NCBI GenBank assembly: GCA_964521285.1
Contig: CAZFQS010000008.1
Span: forward strand, 95,852 to 159,851
Source: G020354785 sp964521285
GTDB lineage: Bacteria; Bacteroidota; Bacteroidia; Bacteroidales; UBA10428
Length of the DNA: 64,000 nucleotides
Reading direction: 5' to 3'
Shown in pieces: positions 41,300 to 50,887 of the stretch. Numbering within the stretch: the stretch's first letter is position 1; each line of letters begins with the position of its first letter. The notes under the pieces are model-generated. The model was not told where the DNA came from, made no database searches, and worked only from the letters and a program-made list of their open reading frames with translations. The position numbers and the translations under genes were made by a program.

Positions 41300-42133
41300 T
41301 TAAATCTTAACGTGATATCTAAATCCAAACATTAGTACGTCATCTAGCTGCGGAAGGTTACCTTTCCAGTGGTTAAATTTCTTAATTAATTCATTTTTTT
41401 GAACATGCATGGGTAAATTACTGATATTCAGCAGAAGATTCCTGAATGGCTGGTATTTAAATTTTTTGCCTTCCGGCCCCCCAAACTGATCAACAAAACC
41501 ATCTGAAAATAAGTACACTACATCATTTTCTTCAAGACTGTATTTGTGGTTTGTAAAAGAATTTTCTTCTAAGGCCGCAATGCCAATAGGCATTTTATCA
41601 CCATGCATTTCAATAAGCCTGTTCTTTTTTACAATATATATCGGATTAAATGCACCTGCAAATTCCAGCGTATTTGTCTCGATATTAATCAGGCAGAGTA
41701 CCATATCAATTCCGTCTTTCTGTTCTTCATCGGCACCTCTCTGGTTCAGTGCCCTCATAACGCTTTCACGAAGCTGATTTAAAATACTGCCAGCTGAATT
41801 ATAGTTTGCCCGGTTAACGATCTCGCTTAACAGTGTTATTCCCAGTATACCCATAAAAGCACCGGGTACACCATGTCCGGTACAATCTGCCACAGCAATA
41901 ATCAGGTCTGATTTTCTTTTTGTGATCCAGTAAAAATCACCGCTAACAATATCACGGGGAATGAAAATTACAAAATGTTCTGGTAACAGCCTTTTGAGCT
42001 CATGTTGAGAAGTAAGTAAAGCATCCTGAATATAACTGGCATATTTTATGCTTTCGGTTAATTCTTTTCTCTGACGATCAATTTCGTCTTTTTGATAACT
42101 AATCTTTTCTTTTAAGTCTTTTTCCAAAGACAT
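41300..42133 (-). CDS. SpoIIE/PP2C-type serine phosphatase
   Basis: 277 residues from ATG 42133; a TTG 24 bp upstream is less likely. A short N-terminal coiled coil (LKEKISYQKDEIDRQRKELTESIKYASYIQDALL) joins a SpoIIE-type phosphatase domain. The metal-binding Asps are visible in IVSGDFYW, VADCTGHGVPGAF, KDGIDMVL, LFSDGFVDQFGG and QLDDVLMFGFR. Such Bacteroidota proteins usually carry N-terminal sensor or TPR domains, but this one has none, so it probably acts on a partner (an anti-sigma or STAS protein) not encoded nearby. Confidence 0.85.
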   Translation of the reverse strand: MSLEKDLKEKISYQKDEIDRQRKELTESIKYASYIQDALLTSQHELKRLLPEHFVIFIPRDIVSGDFYWITKRKSDLIIAVADCTGHGVPGAFMGILGITLLSEIVNRANYNSAGSILNQLRESVMRALNQRGADEEQKDGIDMVLCLINIETNTLEFAGAFNPIYIVKKNRLIEMHGDKMPIGIAALEENSFTNHKYSLEENDVVYLFSDGFVDQFGGPEGKKFKYQPFRNLLLNISNLPMHVQKNELIKKFNHWKGNLPQLDDVLMFGFRYHVKI

Positions 42134-42405
42134 AGCCGGTAAACCCTTACAGTACAATAATTTAAAAAAGTATATATATGGTCAGGTAACAAATATCACC
42201 AAAAAACACTTGTTAAACGGTAATTAATATTGTAATATTGTCAGCTTAAACTGAAAAAAATCTTTGGTGTCAAAGTTACTACTTTTTGGCATATTATATT
42301 TTTTTATAATTTCATTTGTAGTATTCATAATAATTATACACAATGCTCCTGAGTATATTGAGATGGAAGATGGGTCCCTCATTCCAAAACCCAGGAAGAA
42401 AAAAG

Positions 42406-44367
42406 CTAAAGGTTAATTCCTGAATTCTTTATAATAAGTATATCATCAGTTAAAATTTCTATTAATAGATTCCCGTTTAAATCTGTGGTTATATCTGTTA
42501 TAATTAAGTTTCGCGGTAAAGATTTATTGGCTATCAGGTTACCTCCTGAATTTAATGTATGTATAAATGACTGGATAACAGTATTACCTGTAATGATTAT
42601 TCTGTCCTGAAAACAAATTATTCCGGAGATGTTCTCCACATCAGAAAAGCTCTCAAAATCTCTGTCCCACTCCTTGTATCCATTTGCTGAATATTTATAC
42701 AGAACAGATTTTTCCGAATCCCTTATACCTGCAAAATATACCCCGCCTGTATTTGATATTGCTACACCTGTAATACTGTCAAATGGTTCAAAGGTAACTT
42801 CCCATAGTAAATATCCCTTTGGGTTCATCTTGGCAGCCCATTTGCTTCCTGCCATTATAATATTATTATCAGTAGAAAGGGCAAGTGAATTCACCTCGCC
42901 TTTCCCGGTATAAATTCTTTTCCACAGTTTCTTACCTTCATCATTTATTACCATAATAGAATAATTATTCACAGAATCATTACTCACATAACCTCCTATA
43001 AAAATTTCATTGTTGGCGGTCAGCAGGGAAGTAACTTCCCATTTTCCCAGGCTCCTGCTCCATATCTTTTTTCCTTCTTCATCGAGTTTAAAAACCCAGA
43101 CTTCCCTGGATGCTGAATCCGGACTCAACCAGGTGTATCCTGCTGTTATAATATCATTTTTTGAATTAACAGCTATCCGTTTAACATTATCTTCGAATCG
43201 GCGTCCAACTAATTTATTCCATATCATTTTGCCGTCAGCGTCAAGCTTTAATATCCATGCGTCATTCCACAAGGCATCTTCCTGCAGGGTTGTTGTTCCC
43301 ACGACATAATTGGTACCTGATGTTACAGTAAGACTTCCTGTGCTTTCATTATTCTGGTTATTGTCAAAGCTCCGTGACCATTTTATATTGTTCCATTCCA
43401 GGTTATTTTTACTTAAAAATTGCATTCCCAGGTCCAGAGATTTTAAATTAAATATGTCGATGTACTGGGTTCCTTCAGGATATTTCTTTATGAACTCATT
43501 ATATGCTTCAAGTGTCTGGATTCTTTTGGCCTGTTCGTAAAGAAGTTGTTTTTGAATTCTTTTGGCTTCAGCCACCTCCAAAGCCTCGGGATATTGATTT
43601 ATAAAATCCTCCATGGCTTTAAGTGTATTTATTTTTTTTGCCAGGGCAAAAGCTGCAGCATTCCTTCCCTTGACAGCCGCGCTGTATTCATTTGATTTGG
43701 GGTACTTTTTTATATAATCTTCATATGCTTCAACCGTATTAATTCTTTTCGCCTCTTCAAATGCAAGCTTATCTATGTATTTGACTGCCTTGCCAACCTG
43801 CGCTGCATCAGGAAACCTGTTAATATATTCCATATATCCATTCAGACTATTCTGCCTTTCATATTTTCTGAATTCCAGCTGATTCCTTATATGAACAACA
43901 TTATCATAATGCCTGAAATCCGGAAATTTATTAATTATTTCATATGCTAATTCCAGATTATTTTCTTCTCTTATGTATCTGATAAGTTTTGCTTCAAGTG
44001 CTAAAACAGCATGCTCAATTTTCTTGTCAACAGATCTGCTGCTTCGCCTTGTTTCAGTATTGGTAAAGTATTCACCAATAATTTCAGTTTCTTCCTCTGT
44101 TAGATCTTTTAAATTCTTGTCAGTAATCCTTACATGAGACCAGGCCTTAATAATATCATAATAAGGAGATTCTTCATCACCATAAACCAAAGCTAATCCG
44201 AAATTTACAGCAGGATTTTCTTTATATGATATTATTTCTTTTTTAAAGGATTCCTCTGCCTTATAGTAATCCAGTTTTTCAAGCTGTTTAAAACCTCTCT
44301 TGATATCCTGGCTGTAAAGGCAAAATGAAATTAAAAACACCTGGAATATTAATATAAGCTTTTTCAT
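42406..44367 (-). CDS. Secreted repeat protein with C-terminal beta-propeller
   Basis: 653 residues with a signal peptide (1-19, CLYSQD). An N-terminal TPR-like region (25-165) is followed by four copies of a 35-40-residue helical unit (about 165-315; e.g. AKRINTVEAYEDYIKKYPKSNEY, AKKINTLKAMEDFINQYPEALEV, AKRIQTLEAYNEFIKKYPEG). After about residue 330 come roughly seven beta-propeller blades (DAWILKLDADGKMIWNKLVG, VWVFKLDEEGKKIWSRSLG, SIMVINDEGKKLWKRIYTG), like PQQ/SBBP-type surface proteins. Probably a periplasmic or surface scaffold; binding partner unknown. It follows the OmpA-family gene in the same direction. Confidence 0.7.
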   Translation of the reverse strand: MKKLILIFQVFLISFCLYSQDIKRGFKQLEKLDYYKAEESFKKEIISYKENPAVNFGLALVYGDEESPYYDIIKAWSHVRITDKNLKDLTEEETEIIGEYFTNTETRRSSRSVDKKIEHAVLALEAKLIRYIREENNLELAYEIINKFPDFRHYDNVVHIRNQLEFRKYERQNSLNGYMEYINRFPDAAQVGKAVKYIDKLAFEEAKRINTVEAYEDYIKKYPKSNEYSAAVKGRNAAAFALAKKINTLKAMEDFINQYPEALEVAEAKRIQKQLLYEQAKRIQTLEAYNEFIKKYPEGTQYIDIFNLKSLDLGMQFLSKNNLEWNNIKWSRSFDNNQNNESTGSLTVTSGTNYVVGTTTLQEDALWNDAWILKLDADGKMIWNKLVGRRFEDNVKRIAVNSKNDIITAGYTWLSPDSASREVWVFKLDEEGKKIWSRSLGKWEVTSLLTANNEIFIGGYVSNDSVNNYSIMVINDEGKKLWKRIYTGKGEVNSLALSTDNNIIMAGSKWAAKMNPKGYLLWEVTFEPFDSITGVAISNTGGVYFAGIRDSEKSVLYKYSANGYKEWDRDFESFSDVENISGIICFQDRIIITGNTVIQSFIHTLNSGGNLIANKSLPRNLIITDITTDLNGNLLIEILTDDILIIKNSGINL

Positions 44368-44413
44368 ATTATTGTATATTCAATATTAAGTGTATACACA
44401 GACATAAATTCGG

Positions 44414-45823
44414 TTATTTTTTAACCAGCATAAATTCAACCCTCCTGTTTTTTGCCCGTCCTTCTTCAGTCAGGTTAGTGTCAATAGGCCTTGTTTTTCC
44501 ATAGCCAACAGCTTCCATACTAACAGGATGTACGCCTCTGCTGATTAAATAATCCACTACAGCTTTTGCCCTGCCCTCGGAGAGCTTCTGGTTATAGGTA
44601 TCAGAACCCTCACTGTCAGTGTGGCCTGAAATCTCTATCCTGTTAATATTATTTTCAATCATGAAGTCGGCTATTTTATTAAGTTCAATATAGGACTCAG
44701 GCAATAGCTCGGTTTTATCAAATTCGAAAAATATGTTCTCAAGGACAATAGCCGAGCCTTCTTCTATGTTTTTCAGTCCCTCAACAAACTCGTCCATAAC
44801 TATTTTGGGCTCCACAAATGTAACGGTGCCCGACGATTTGCAGTTGTTGGCGTCTGATGCCACATATGTATATACACCGGCAGGGAGGTTTCTCAACTCA
44901 GGACCTGTTCTGTTATCGCTCCAGGTTACTTTATAAGGGGGTGTACCTCCAAGCATGCCAATTTTTATATACCCATCATTGATTATTCTTCTGGCTTCCC
45001 CTGTAACAGGGTCCCGGCCGCCGGTATAAGATGTGTCTATAATTCTGGATTCAAAGTCGTGCAGAACACAGGGACAATCATTGCAGTTTTCAAGTGGCCC
45101 TATTACCACATCATCAAAATAATAATAAGCATATGCTTTATTGCGAAGGTTTACAATATTTTTATCTGTAACAACATAATTTGTATTGTCATAATTTTTA
45201 AAATTTCCTATTATAAAATGCTTTTCATTCCCCGCAGCTGTGTATACATAGCATATCTGCTCCCAGTCTTCAACATTATCCTGAAACAATCCATCCACGT
45301 TATTAAGCTGGGGCTTTACTCCAAGTGCAACAATCCCGTCCTTTAATATCTTGTCTTGAGCAAAATAAACACTTAGCTGGTCGACTGCAAAACGTGAACC
45401 TGAAGCCAGCCTGTAGTAATATGTGACACAGTATTTTTTATTTGCTTCCATAGGTTTTTTAAGCTCTCCCTGGATATATTCCCTTCGTCCTTCATCAGTT
45501 CCGCTTAGTATGGCACCAACATATCCATCGCCTGTTTTAGGTTCACTGGTACCTGCAAAATTTTCGGGGACACCTGCATCATGTGTATTGCACCTGTTAA
45601 AATAATCGGGTGCTGCAAATGTAGGGTATGTCCATCCGGGAATTACGGCATGAGACTGGTTTTCAGGATTGTGGGATTCAGGGCATATTTTATATTCCTC
45701 AAAACCAGGATTAAGAACAAGGTTTGTGACCTGCGAATATGAATTTATATTAAAAAATATAAGAATATGAATTCCTGCCAGGAATTTCACAATTGCGGAT
45801 TTAAAAAACGTTCTTATCTTCAT
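44414..45823 (-). CDS. OmpA-family peptidoglycan-binding outer-membrane protein
   Basis: 469 residues from ATG 45823, which places the signal peptide at the N-terminus (MKIRTFFKSAIVKFLAG, cleavage after SYSQ); an ATG 33 bp upstream adds residues before it. The middle part (about 30-245; NLVLNPGFEEYKICPE, GWTYPTFAAPDYFNRCN) is a jelly-roll/carbohydrate-binding-like domain, followed by a SprB-like repeat (GTPPYKVTWSDNRTGPELRNLPAGVYTYVASDANNC). The C-terminal OmpA domain (about 365-469) contains FFEFDKTELLPES and ISGHTDSEGSDTYNQKLSEGRAKAV, which bind diaminopimelate of peptidoglycan. It may be co-transcribed with the propeller protein downstream (46-bp gap). Confidence 0.85.
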   Translation of the reverse strand: MKIRTFFKSAIVKFLAGIHILIFFNINSYSQVTNLVLNPGFEEYKICPESHNPENQSHAVIPGWTYPTFAAPDYFNRCNTHDAGVPENFAGTSEPKTGDGYVGAILSGTDEGRREYIQGELKKPMEANKKYCVTYYYRLASGSRFAVDQLSVYFAQDKILKDGIVALGVKPQLNNVDGLFQDNVEDWEQICYVYTAAGNEKHFIIGNFKNYDNTNYVVTDKNIVNLRNKAYAYYYFDDVVIGPLENCNDCPCVLHDFESRIIDTSYTGGRDPVTGEARRIINDGYIKIGMLGGTPPYKVTWSDNRTGPELRNLPAGVYTYVASDANNCKSSGTVTFVEPKIVMDEFVEGLKNIEEGSAIVLENIFFEFDKTELLPESYIELNKIADFMIENNINRIEISGHTDSEGSDTYNQKLSEGRAKAVVDYLISRGVHPVSMEAVGYGKTRPIDTNLTEEGRAKNRRVEFMLVKK

Positions 45824-45934
45824 TAAAACAAATTTTGGTTTTAAAATATAATACATAATAAAATTAAGTAAATTTTATAACTTCTCAACAGTTGGTTACT
45901 GGCTTAGGAAAACTTAATCCTTAATCCTTATCCC

Positions 45935-47245
45935 TTAATCCTCAACTTTACCATACAAATCATACTCATCAGCAGCATATATTTTAACAGTATAAAAATC
46001 ACCGGTATTTAATTTCACATCCTTTTGGGAAACAAGCACCTCGTTATCAACTTCTGGAGAATCAAATTCAGATCTGCAAATATAATTATCCCCTTCCCCC
46101 CTGTCAACTATTACTTTAAATAACTTCCCTATATTACTGTCATTTAGCGCTTTAGAAATATGCATTTGTTCTTTCATTATTATGTCTGCACGATTCCTTT
46201 TTATATTTTCAGGTACCATATCGTTAAGATTTAAAGCTGACCAGGTATCATCTTCTTCTGAATAAGTAAACACACCCAACCTGTCAAACTTAACCTGCCG
46301 AACAAATTCTTTCAGTTCCGCGAATTCTTTACTACCTTCACCGGGATAACCAACCATTAAAGTAGTTCTTAATGCTATACCAGGAATTTCATTTCTAAGG
46401 TAGTCTATCAGTTCATATACCTGGTCTCTGTTTACACAGCGTTTCATTCCTGCAAGAATATCATTATTTATATGCTGAAAAGGAATATCAAGATATTTGC
46501 AAATATTATTTCTTTCCTTAATTACACTGACTATATCTTTTGGAAAACTTGCAGGATAAGCGTAATGCAGCCTTATCCACTCAATACCCTGCACATCTGA
46601 AATATATTTTAGTAAATCTGACAGTTTTTGTTTATGATATAAATCAATGCCATAGTATGTTAAATCCTGGGCGATAAGAATAAGCTCTTTTACGCCTTTA
46701 CCAGCAAGATATTCTGCTTCTTTTATTATAAGTTCTATGGGCCTGGATTTATGTTTCCCGCGCATTAAGGGAATAGCGCAAAATGCGCATGCTCGGTCAC
46801 AACCTTCAGATATTTTTATATATGCATAATGTTTTGGTGCTGTCAGAATCCTTTCTCCAATAAGTTCTTTTTTATAATCAGCACCCAATGTGCACAGGAT
46901 CGCAGCTATATCGTTCGTCCCGAAATAACCATCTACGCCATGAATATTTACTTTAAGTTCATCTTTGTATTTCTCAGATAAACAGCCCATTACAAATAGT
47001 CTGTTAATTCTGCCCTCCTGTTTAGCCTTTGCAAACTGGAGGATTGTATCTATGGATTCCTGTTTTGCATCCCTGATAAAGCCGCAGGTATTAATGATTA
47101 CTGTTTTCGCCTCTTCCGAATCTGAGTCGTGTATAAACTGCAAATTATTTGCCTCAAGCTGTTTCATTAAGAATTCAGAGTCAACAACATTCCTTGAACA
47201 TCCAAGTGTGACAATATTGATTACTGGGTTTCTCTTACGGATCAT
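45935..47245 (-). CDS. rimO: Ribosomal protein S12 methylthiotransferase RimO
   Basis: 436 residues from ATG 47245; an upstream TTG is not needed. It has an N-terminal MTTase domain with three Fe-S cysteines (TLGCSRN, NTCGF, MGCLS), a radical SAM motif CDRACAFC (CxxxCxxC) with IPLMRGKHKSRP, and a C-terminal TRAM domain (VIVDRGEGDNYICRSEFDSPEVDNEV). It methylthiolates an Asp of ribosomal protein uS12. It is the last gene of the cinA-to-rimO group, directly after ftsY, an order conserved in Bacteroidota. Confidence 0.95.
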   Translation of the reverse strand: MIRKRNPVINIVTLGCSRNVVDSEFLMKQLEANNLQFIHDSDSEEAKTVIINTCGFIRDAKQESIDTILQFAKAKQEGRINRLFVMGCLSEKYKDELKVNIHGVDGYFGTNDIAAILCTLGADYKKELIGERILTAPKHYAYIKISEGCDRACAFCAIPLMRGKHKSRPIELIIKEAEYLAGKGVKELILIAQDLTYYGIDLYHKQKLSDLLKYISDVQGIEWIRLHYAYPASFPKDIVSVIKERNNICKYLDIPFQHINNDILAGMKRCVNRDQVYELIDYLRNEIPGIALRTTLMVGYPGEGSKEFAELKEFVRQVKFDRLGVFTYSEEDDTWSALNLNDMVPENIKRNRADIIMKEQMHISKALNDSNIGKLFKVIVDRGEGDNYICRSEFDSPEVDNEVLVSQKDVKLNTGDFYTVKIYAADEYDLYGKVED

Positions 47246-47306
47246 GGTTAAATTTAAAGAAAAAATGAATAGGGAAACAGGCAAATGCCTTAAATGAAAG
47301 CTTAAA

Positions 47307-48260
47307 CTATTTAGTGAAGAGAGAATCTATAAATTCATGTTTATCAAATATTTGAAGATCGCCAAGTTTTTCTCCTATACCTATATATTTGACAGGCACT
47401 TTGAATTGATCAGAAATTCCTATAATGACTCCGCCCTTTGCTGTTCCGTCAAGCTTGGTAACTGCCAGGGCATTAACCTGTACTATATCGGTAAATTGTT
47501 TGGCCTGTTCAAATGCATTCTGGCCGGTTGAACCATCCAGAATTAATAATACCTCATGTGGTGAATCAGGCATTACTTTCTGCATTACACGTTTAATCTT
47601 TGCGAGTTCATTCATTAAGTTTATCCTGTTATGCAGTCTGCCTGCAGTATCAATTATTACCACATCCACGTTATTTGCTTTTGCAGATGCAATAGTGTCG
47701 TATGCCACTGATGCAGGGTCAGAATTCATCTTTTGTTTGACCATTGGGACCCCGGCTCTTTCTGCCCAGATAGTAAGCTGGTCAATGGCTGCTGCTCTGA
47801 ATGTATCTGCAGCTCCAATAAGAACGGATTTACCGGCATTTTTAAAATGGTATGCTAATTTCCCTATAGTGGTAGTCTTCCCGACCCCATTCACACCTAC
47901 AACCATAATAACATAAGGCTTATGGCTTAATTCTGAGGTAAAATCATTAAATTCTCCGGTAACATTTTCTTCCAGAAGCTCTGCTATTTCTTCCTTCAGT
48001 ATTTTGTTCAGTTCATCTGTTCCCAGGTATTTATCGCTGGCAACCCTGTTTTCTATGCGCTCAATGATTTTTAAGGTTGTATCTACCCCAACATCAGAGC
48101 TTACCAGCACCTCTTCAAGGTTATCCAGCACCTCGTCATCGACCCTTGATTTGCCAACAACAGCCCTGGAGAGTTTCTTAAACACACTCTCCTTTGTTTT
48201 TTCGAGTCCCCTGTTGAGTTCTTCCTTTTTCGATTTTGAAAATAAACCGAGTGCTGACAT
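47307..48260 (-). CDS. ftsY: Signal recognition particle receptor FtsY
   Basis: 317 residues, the short FtsY form without a long acidic A domain. The N-terminal amphipathic segment (ALGLFSKSKKEELNRGLEKT) probably contacts the membrane. The NG GTPase domain has GVNGVGKTTTIGKLA (G1), DTFRAAAIDQL, DTAGRLHN (G3), TKLDGTAKGG (G4) and the closing GIGEKLGDLQIF. It receives SRP-ribosome complexes at the inner membrane. A minus-strand terminator separates it from the DUF4295/rpmG/rpmB genes upstream. Confidence 0.96.
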   Translation of the reverse strand: MSALGLFSKSKKEELNRGLEKTKESVFKKLSRAVVGKSRVDDEVLDNLEEVLVSSDVGVDTTLKIIERIENRVASDKYLGTDELNKILKEEIAELLEENVTGEFNDFTSELSHKPYVIMVVGVNGVGKTTTIGKLAYHFKNAGKSVLIGAADTFRAAAIDQLTIWAERAGVPMVKQKMNSDPASVAYDTIASAKANNVDVVIIDTAGRLHNRINLMNELAKIKRVMQKVMPDSPHEVLLILDGSTGQNAFEQAKQFTDIVQVNALAVTKLDGTAKGGVIIGISDQFKVPVKYIGIGEKLGDLQIFDKHEFIDSLFTK

Positions 48261-48281
48261 ATATATTTTGTTATAAACAAA

Positions 48282-48317
48282 TAAAAAAAAAGCCTTCTTT
48301 AAACAAAGAAAGCTTAT
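48282..48317 (-). terminator. Terminator of the rpmB-rpmG-DUF4295 operon
   Basis: On the minus strand AAGCTTTCTTT-GTTT-AAAGAAGGCTT forms a near-perfect hairpin followed by a run of nine to ten Ts. It lies between the DUF4295 gene and ftsY. Confidence 0.8.
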
Positions 48318-48338
48318 ATCGTGGTTTTCTGTATCAAA

Positions 48339-48497
48339 TTATTCATACTGTGTAAAAAAGTCCTTAATATGTTCGTTATTTACGACCTCATCCTTGAAGA
48401 CATAGGAACCTGTCTTTGCAGATTTTACTATCTTGATACATCTTGTGAAGTTTCTGCCTGTACCTGACTTAAGGGTTGATACTACTTTCTTTGCCAT
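48339..48497 (-). CDS. DUF4295 family protein
   Basis: A 52-residue basic protein, MAKKVVSTLKSGTGRNFTRC... ending DFFTQYE. It starts at 48497, 8 bp after the rpmG stop. DUF4295 is a Bacteroidota-specific small family almost always found after rpmB-rpmG and before ftsY, as here. Its size, charge and position suggest a ribosome-associated protein, but this is inference. It is easily missed because of its length. Confidence 0.9.
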   Translation of the reverse strand: MAKKVVSTLKSGTGRNFTRCIKIVKSAKTGSYVFKDEVVNNEHIKDFFTQYE

Positions 48498-48505
48498 TTT
48501 TCCGG

Positions 48506-48688
48506 TTATTTAATTTCTTTGTGCAACGTCATTTTTTTAAGGATGGGATTGTATTTCTTCAATTCCAGCCTTTCAGGATTATTTTTTCTGTTCTTGGTAG
48601 TAATATATCTTGAAGTCCCCGGCAATCCGCTATTCTTATGCTCGGTACATTCAAGTATCACCTGTATCCTGTTTCCTTTTTTTGCCAT
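48506..48688 (-). CDS. rpmG: 50S ribosomal protein L33 (bL33)
   Basis: 60 residues: MAKKGNRIQVILECTEHKNS, GTSRYITTKNRKNNPERLELKKYNP and a basic end. The zinc-binding CxxC pairs of some L33 proteins are missing (a single Cys), so it is the zinc-free type. It lies 11 bp after rpmB in the conserved ribosomal protein trio. Confidence 0.96.
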   Translation of the reverse strand: MAKKGNRIQVILECTEHKNSGLPGTSRYITTKNRKNNPERLELKKYNPILKKMTLHKEIK

Positions 48689-48699
48689 GTTCAGTAATT

Positions 48700-48942
48700 C
48701 TAATATTTATCAATATATCCGTTTTTCCTGGCCTCTTCCAGAGCTATTTTCAGGCCTTTTTTACTTATAATTCTTATTCCGGCTGCTGATATCCTCAGCT
48801 TTATCCATCTGTCCTCTTCCTGCAAATAAAATCTCTTGTCAAAGAGATTGGGATAGAATTTTCTCTTTGTCTTTTTATGGGAATGGGAAACATTGTTGCC
48901 AACAATTGGTCTCCTTCCCGTTATTTGACAAACTTTAGACAT
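48700..48942 (-). CDS. rpmB: 50S ribosomal protein L28 (bL28)
   Basis: 80 residues: MSKVCQITGRRPIVGNNVSHSHKKTKRKFYPNL, the bL28 hallmark, then RWIKLRISAAGIRIISKKGL. There is no zinc CxxC set. It begins the rpmB-rpmG-DUF4295 operon, 62 bp downstream of cinA. Confidence 0.97.
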   Translation of the reverse strand: MSKVCQITGRRPIVGNNVSHSHKKTKRKFYPNLFDKRFYLQEEDRWIKLRISAAGIRIISKKGLKIALEEARKNGYIDKY

Positions 48943-49004
48943 TTTCAGTGTTTTTAAAAATCAGAGCGCAAAGTACGTTAATTTTATTTAATTATTCAAA
49001 TTTA

Positions 49005-50252
49005 TTATTGAATATTTAATATCAGTTGTTTTCTAAGCATATTAAGGGCTGTAACAGATGCTTTAAGGATATTCCTGCCCCGGTGTTCACCGAAGCTGAA
49101 TTTTCGGGCAATAGTTACATCTCTTGAAGCAATGGCAATCCATGTTGTGCCAACAGGCTTTTGCGGGGTGCCTCCTGAGGGTCCTGCTATTCCTGAGGTG
49201 GCAACTGCAAAATCAGTGTCATACAAATTCATTGTTTTTTCAGCCATAGATTTGACTACCTTCTCACTGACAGCACCGTATTTTGTGATGTCATGTTCAC
49301 TGACTCCAAGTAACCTGATTTTTATTTCGTTGGAATAAGCGATAACAGATCCTTTGAAATATGCAGAGCTGCCGGGTACGGAAGTTATTAATTCAGATAT
49401 TTTTCCTCCTGTACAGCTTTCTGCGACCGCTACTGTAAGATTATGTTCCGCAAGTAGTCTACCTGTTATTTCTTCTAATCTGTCGTCACCGTAACCGAAA
49501 ACACAGTCAGATATCAATTTAATAAGTTTGTCAGTCTGATTCTTTATTTCATTTTCCAGTTTACTTTTGTCAATTCCCGTCCCGCTTAACCTTAATCGCA
49601 GAATCCCCGGTGACGGCAGATACGCCAGCTTTATATTGTGCGGCAATTTATCTTCCCAGATTTGCAGGTGTTCTGCCATCTCGGACTCAGTCATGCCATT
49701 GGTTAGTATTGTTTTATGTATAATACAGGGCAGTTTAAACCTTTTTTTAAATTCCGGGATTACATTATTTGTTATCATAGACTTCATTTCATAGGAAACT
49801 CCGGGTAATGAAATAAATATTTTTCCATTTTCTTCAAACCACATTCCCGATGCTGTTCCATAGCTGTTAAATATAATTTTACAATTGTCAGGCAGTTCAG
49901 CCTGCTTAATATTTCTTTCAGTAATTTCCATAGAGCGGTTTGCAAGGAAGCCTTTTATGTGCTGCAGCACATCCCGGTTAATCACAAGTGTTGAATTAAA
50001 ATATTCTGCCAGGGTATTTTTTGTAATATCATCGCCTGTGGGGCCCAGTCCCCCTGTCATAATTATTATATCCGCCTTTTCCTTTGCATTATCCAGTGCA
50101 TCAGTAATACTGTCTTTATTATCCGGAACAGACGTTATCCTGATTATTTCAATACCAGTTTTGTTGAGTTCTTCTGCGATAAATGCTGAGTTAGTGTCAA
50201 TAACCTGGCCAATAATTATTTCATCGCCAATTGTAATAATTTCAGATGTCAT
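49005..50252 (-). CDS. cinA: CinA-family protein (NMN deamidase/ADP-ribose pyrophosphatase)
   Basis: 415 residues. The N-terminal molybdopterin-binding-like (COG1058) domain has ITIGDEIIIGQVIDTNS and MTGGLGPTGDDITK. The C-terminal CinA_C/PncC domain (about 255-415) has VAVAESCTGGKISELIT with the nucleophilic Ser and SGIAGPSGGTPQKPVGTTW. The family deamidates nicotinamide mononucleotide and cleaves ADP-ribose, recycling pyridine nucleotides in the cytosol. It is transcribed divergently from two small membrane proteins and precedes rpmB. Confidence 0.93.
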   Translation of the reverse strand: MTSEIITIGDEIIIGQVIDTNSAFIAEELNKTGIEIIRITSVPDNKDSITDALDNAKEKADIIIMTGGLGPTGDDITKNTLAEYFNSTLVINRDVLQHIKGFLANRSMEITERNIKQAELPDNCKIIFNSYGTASGMWFEENGKIFISLPGVSYEMKSMITNNVIPEFKKRFKLPCIIHKTILTNGMTESEMAEHLQIWEDKLPHNIKLAYLPSPGILRLRLSGTGIDKSKLENEIKNQTDKLIKLISDCVFGYGDDRLEEITGRLLAEHNLTVAVAESCTGGKISELITSVPGSSAYFKGSVIAYSNEIKIRLLGVSEHDITKYGAVSEKVVKSMAEKTMNLYDTDFAVATSGIAGPSGGTPQKPVGTTWIAIASRDVTIARKFSFGEHRGRNILKASVTALNMLRKQLILNIQ

Positions 50253-50324
50253 ATTAATGTAATTATTTTATTATATATTTGAATAAAACAAAGCTATATT
50301 ATACAAAAGTCTAATTTAGAAACA

Positions 50325-50558
50325 ATGAAAAAAAGCAAAAAGAAAAAAAGAATTTATTTAAATCAGAAAAGGGTAAAAGCAGTTACCTATATTATAATAA
50401 TCATATGTATTATCCTTATCATAGCTGTGAGTCTCCTGAAAGTATGGAATGTTATTAATCCCGGATTATTCCGGAAATCGCTTACAACTTTACTGGTTAT
50501 CGGGACAGGGAGTGGAATTTTTACACTTGTAAACGGTATTTTCAGACTGGGAAAATAG
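50325..50558 (+). CDS. Small two-helix membrane protein, first of a tandem pair
   Basis: 77 residues: a very basic N-terminus (KKSKKKKRIYLNQKRVKA), two transmembrane helices (about 20-42 and 53-72), and a short tail. It is paralogous to the next gene along its whole length (shared pattern K-VKA---YII--CIIL and GxGSxIFxxVNGxF). Function unknown. It is transcribed away from cinA across 72 bp. Confidence 0.6.
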   Translation: MKKSKKKKRIYLNQKRVKAVTYIIIIICIILIIAVSLLKVWNVINPGLFRKSLTTLLVIGTGSGIFTLVNGIFRLGK

Positions 50559-50653
50559 GATTTAATGATTTGATTATTAGGTTTTTTATTATTTGATTAT
50601 TGGAATATTTACCTTATTAAGCCCCTAAAGCGGGAGCGTTTATCATTAAAACA

Positions 50654-50887
50654 ATGGAAAAAATCAAAAAGAAAAACAAAGGATATATAAATCCGAGGCT
50701 GGTTAAGGCAATGTCCTTTTATATAATCAGTGCATGTATTATTTTAAGCGTTATTGCAAGTATTCTTGCTATATGGCAATATGCTGATCCTGATGTGTTC
50801 TGGCGGCTGATAGCAACATTTGCTGTAATCGGACTGGGAAGTGCAATTTTTGCCTTTGTAAACGGTGTTTTTGGAACTGAGGAGTAA
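50654..50887 (+). CDS. Small two-helix membrane protein, second of a tandem pair
   Basis: 77 residues with the same layout and length as the preceding gene: basic start MEKIKKKNKGYINPRLVKAM, two membrane helices, and the conserved FAFVNGVFG near the end. It arose by duplication of its neighbour, 95 bp upstream. Function unknown. A TCTATTGTTATATTG segment (50901-50915) that also occurs after dnaX (about 5692) lies just downstream. Confidence 0.6.
   Translation: MEKIKKKNKGYINPRLVKAMSFYIISACIILSVIASILAIWQYADPDVFWRLIATFAVIGLGSAIFAFVNGVFGTEE

Noticed and set aside
47425..47916. 163-codon plus-strand open frame
   Set aside because: Antisense shadow of the ftsY GTPase domain.
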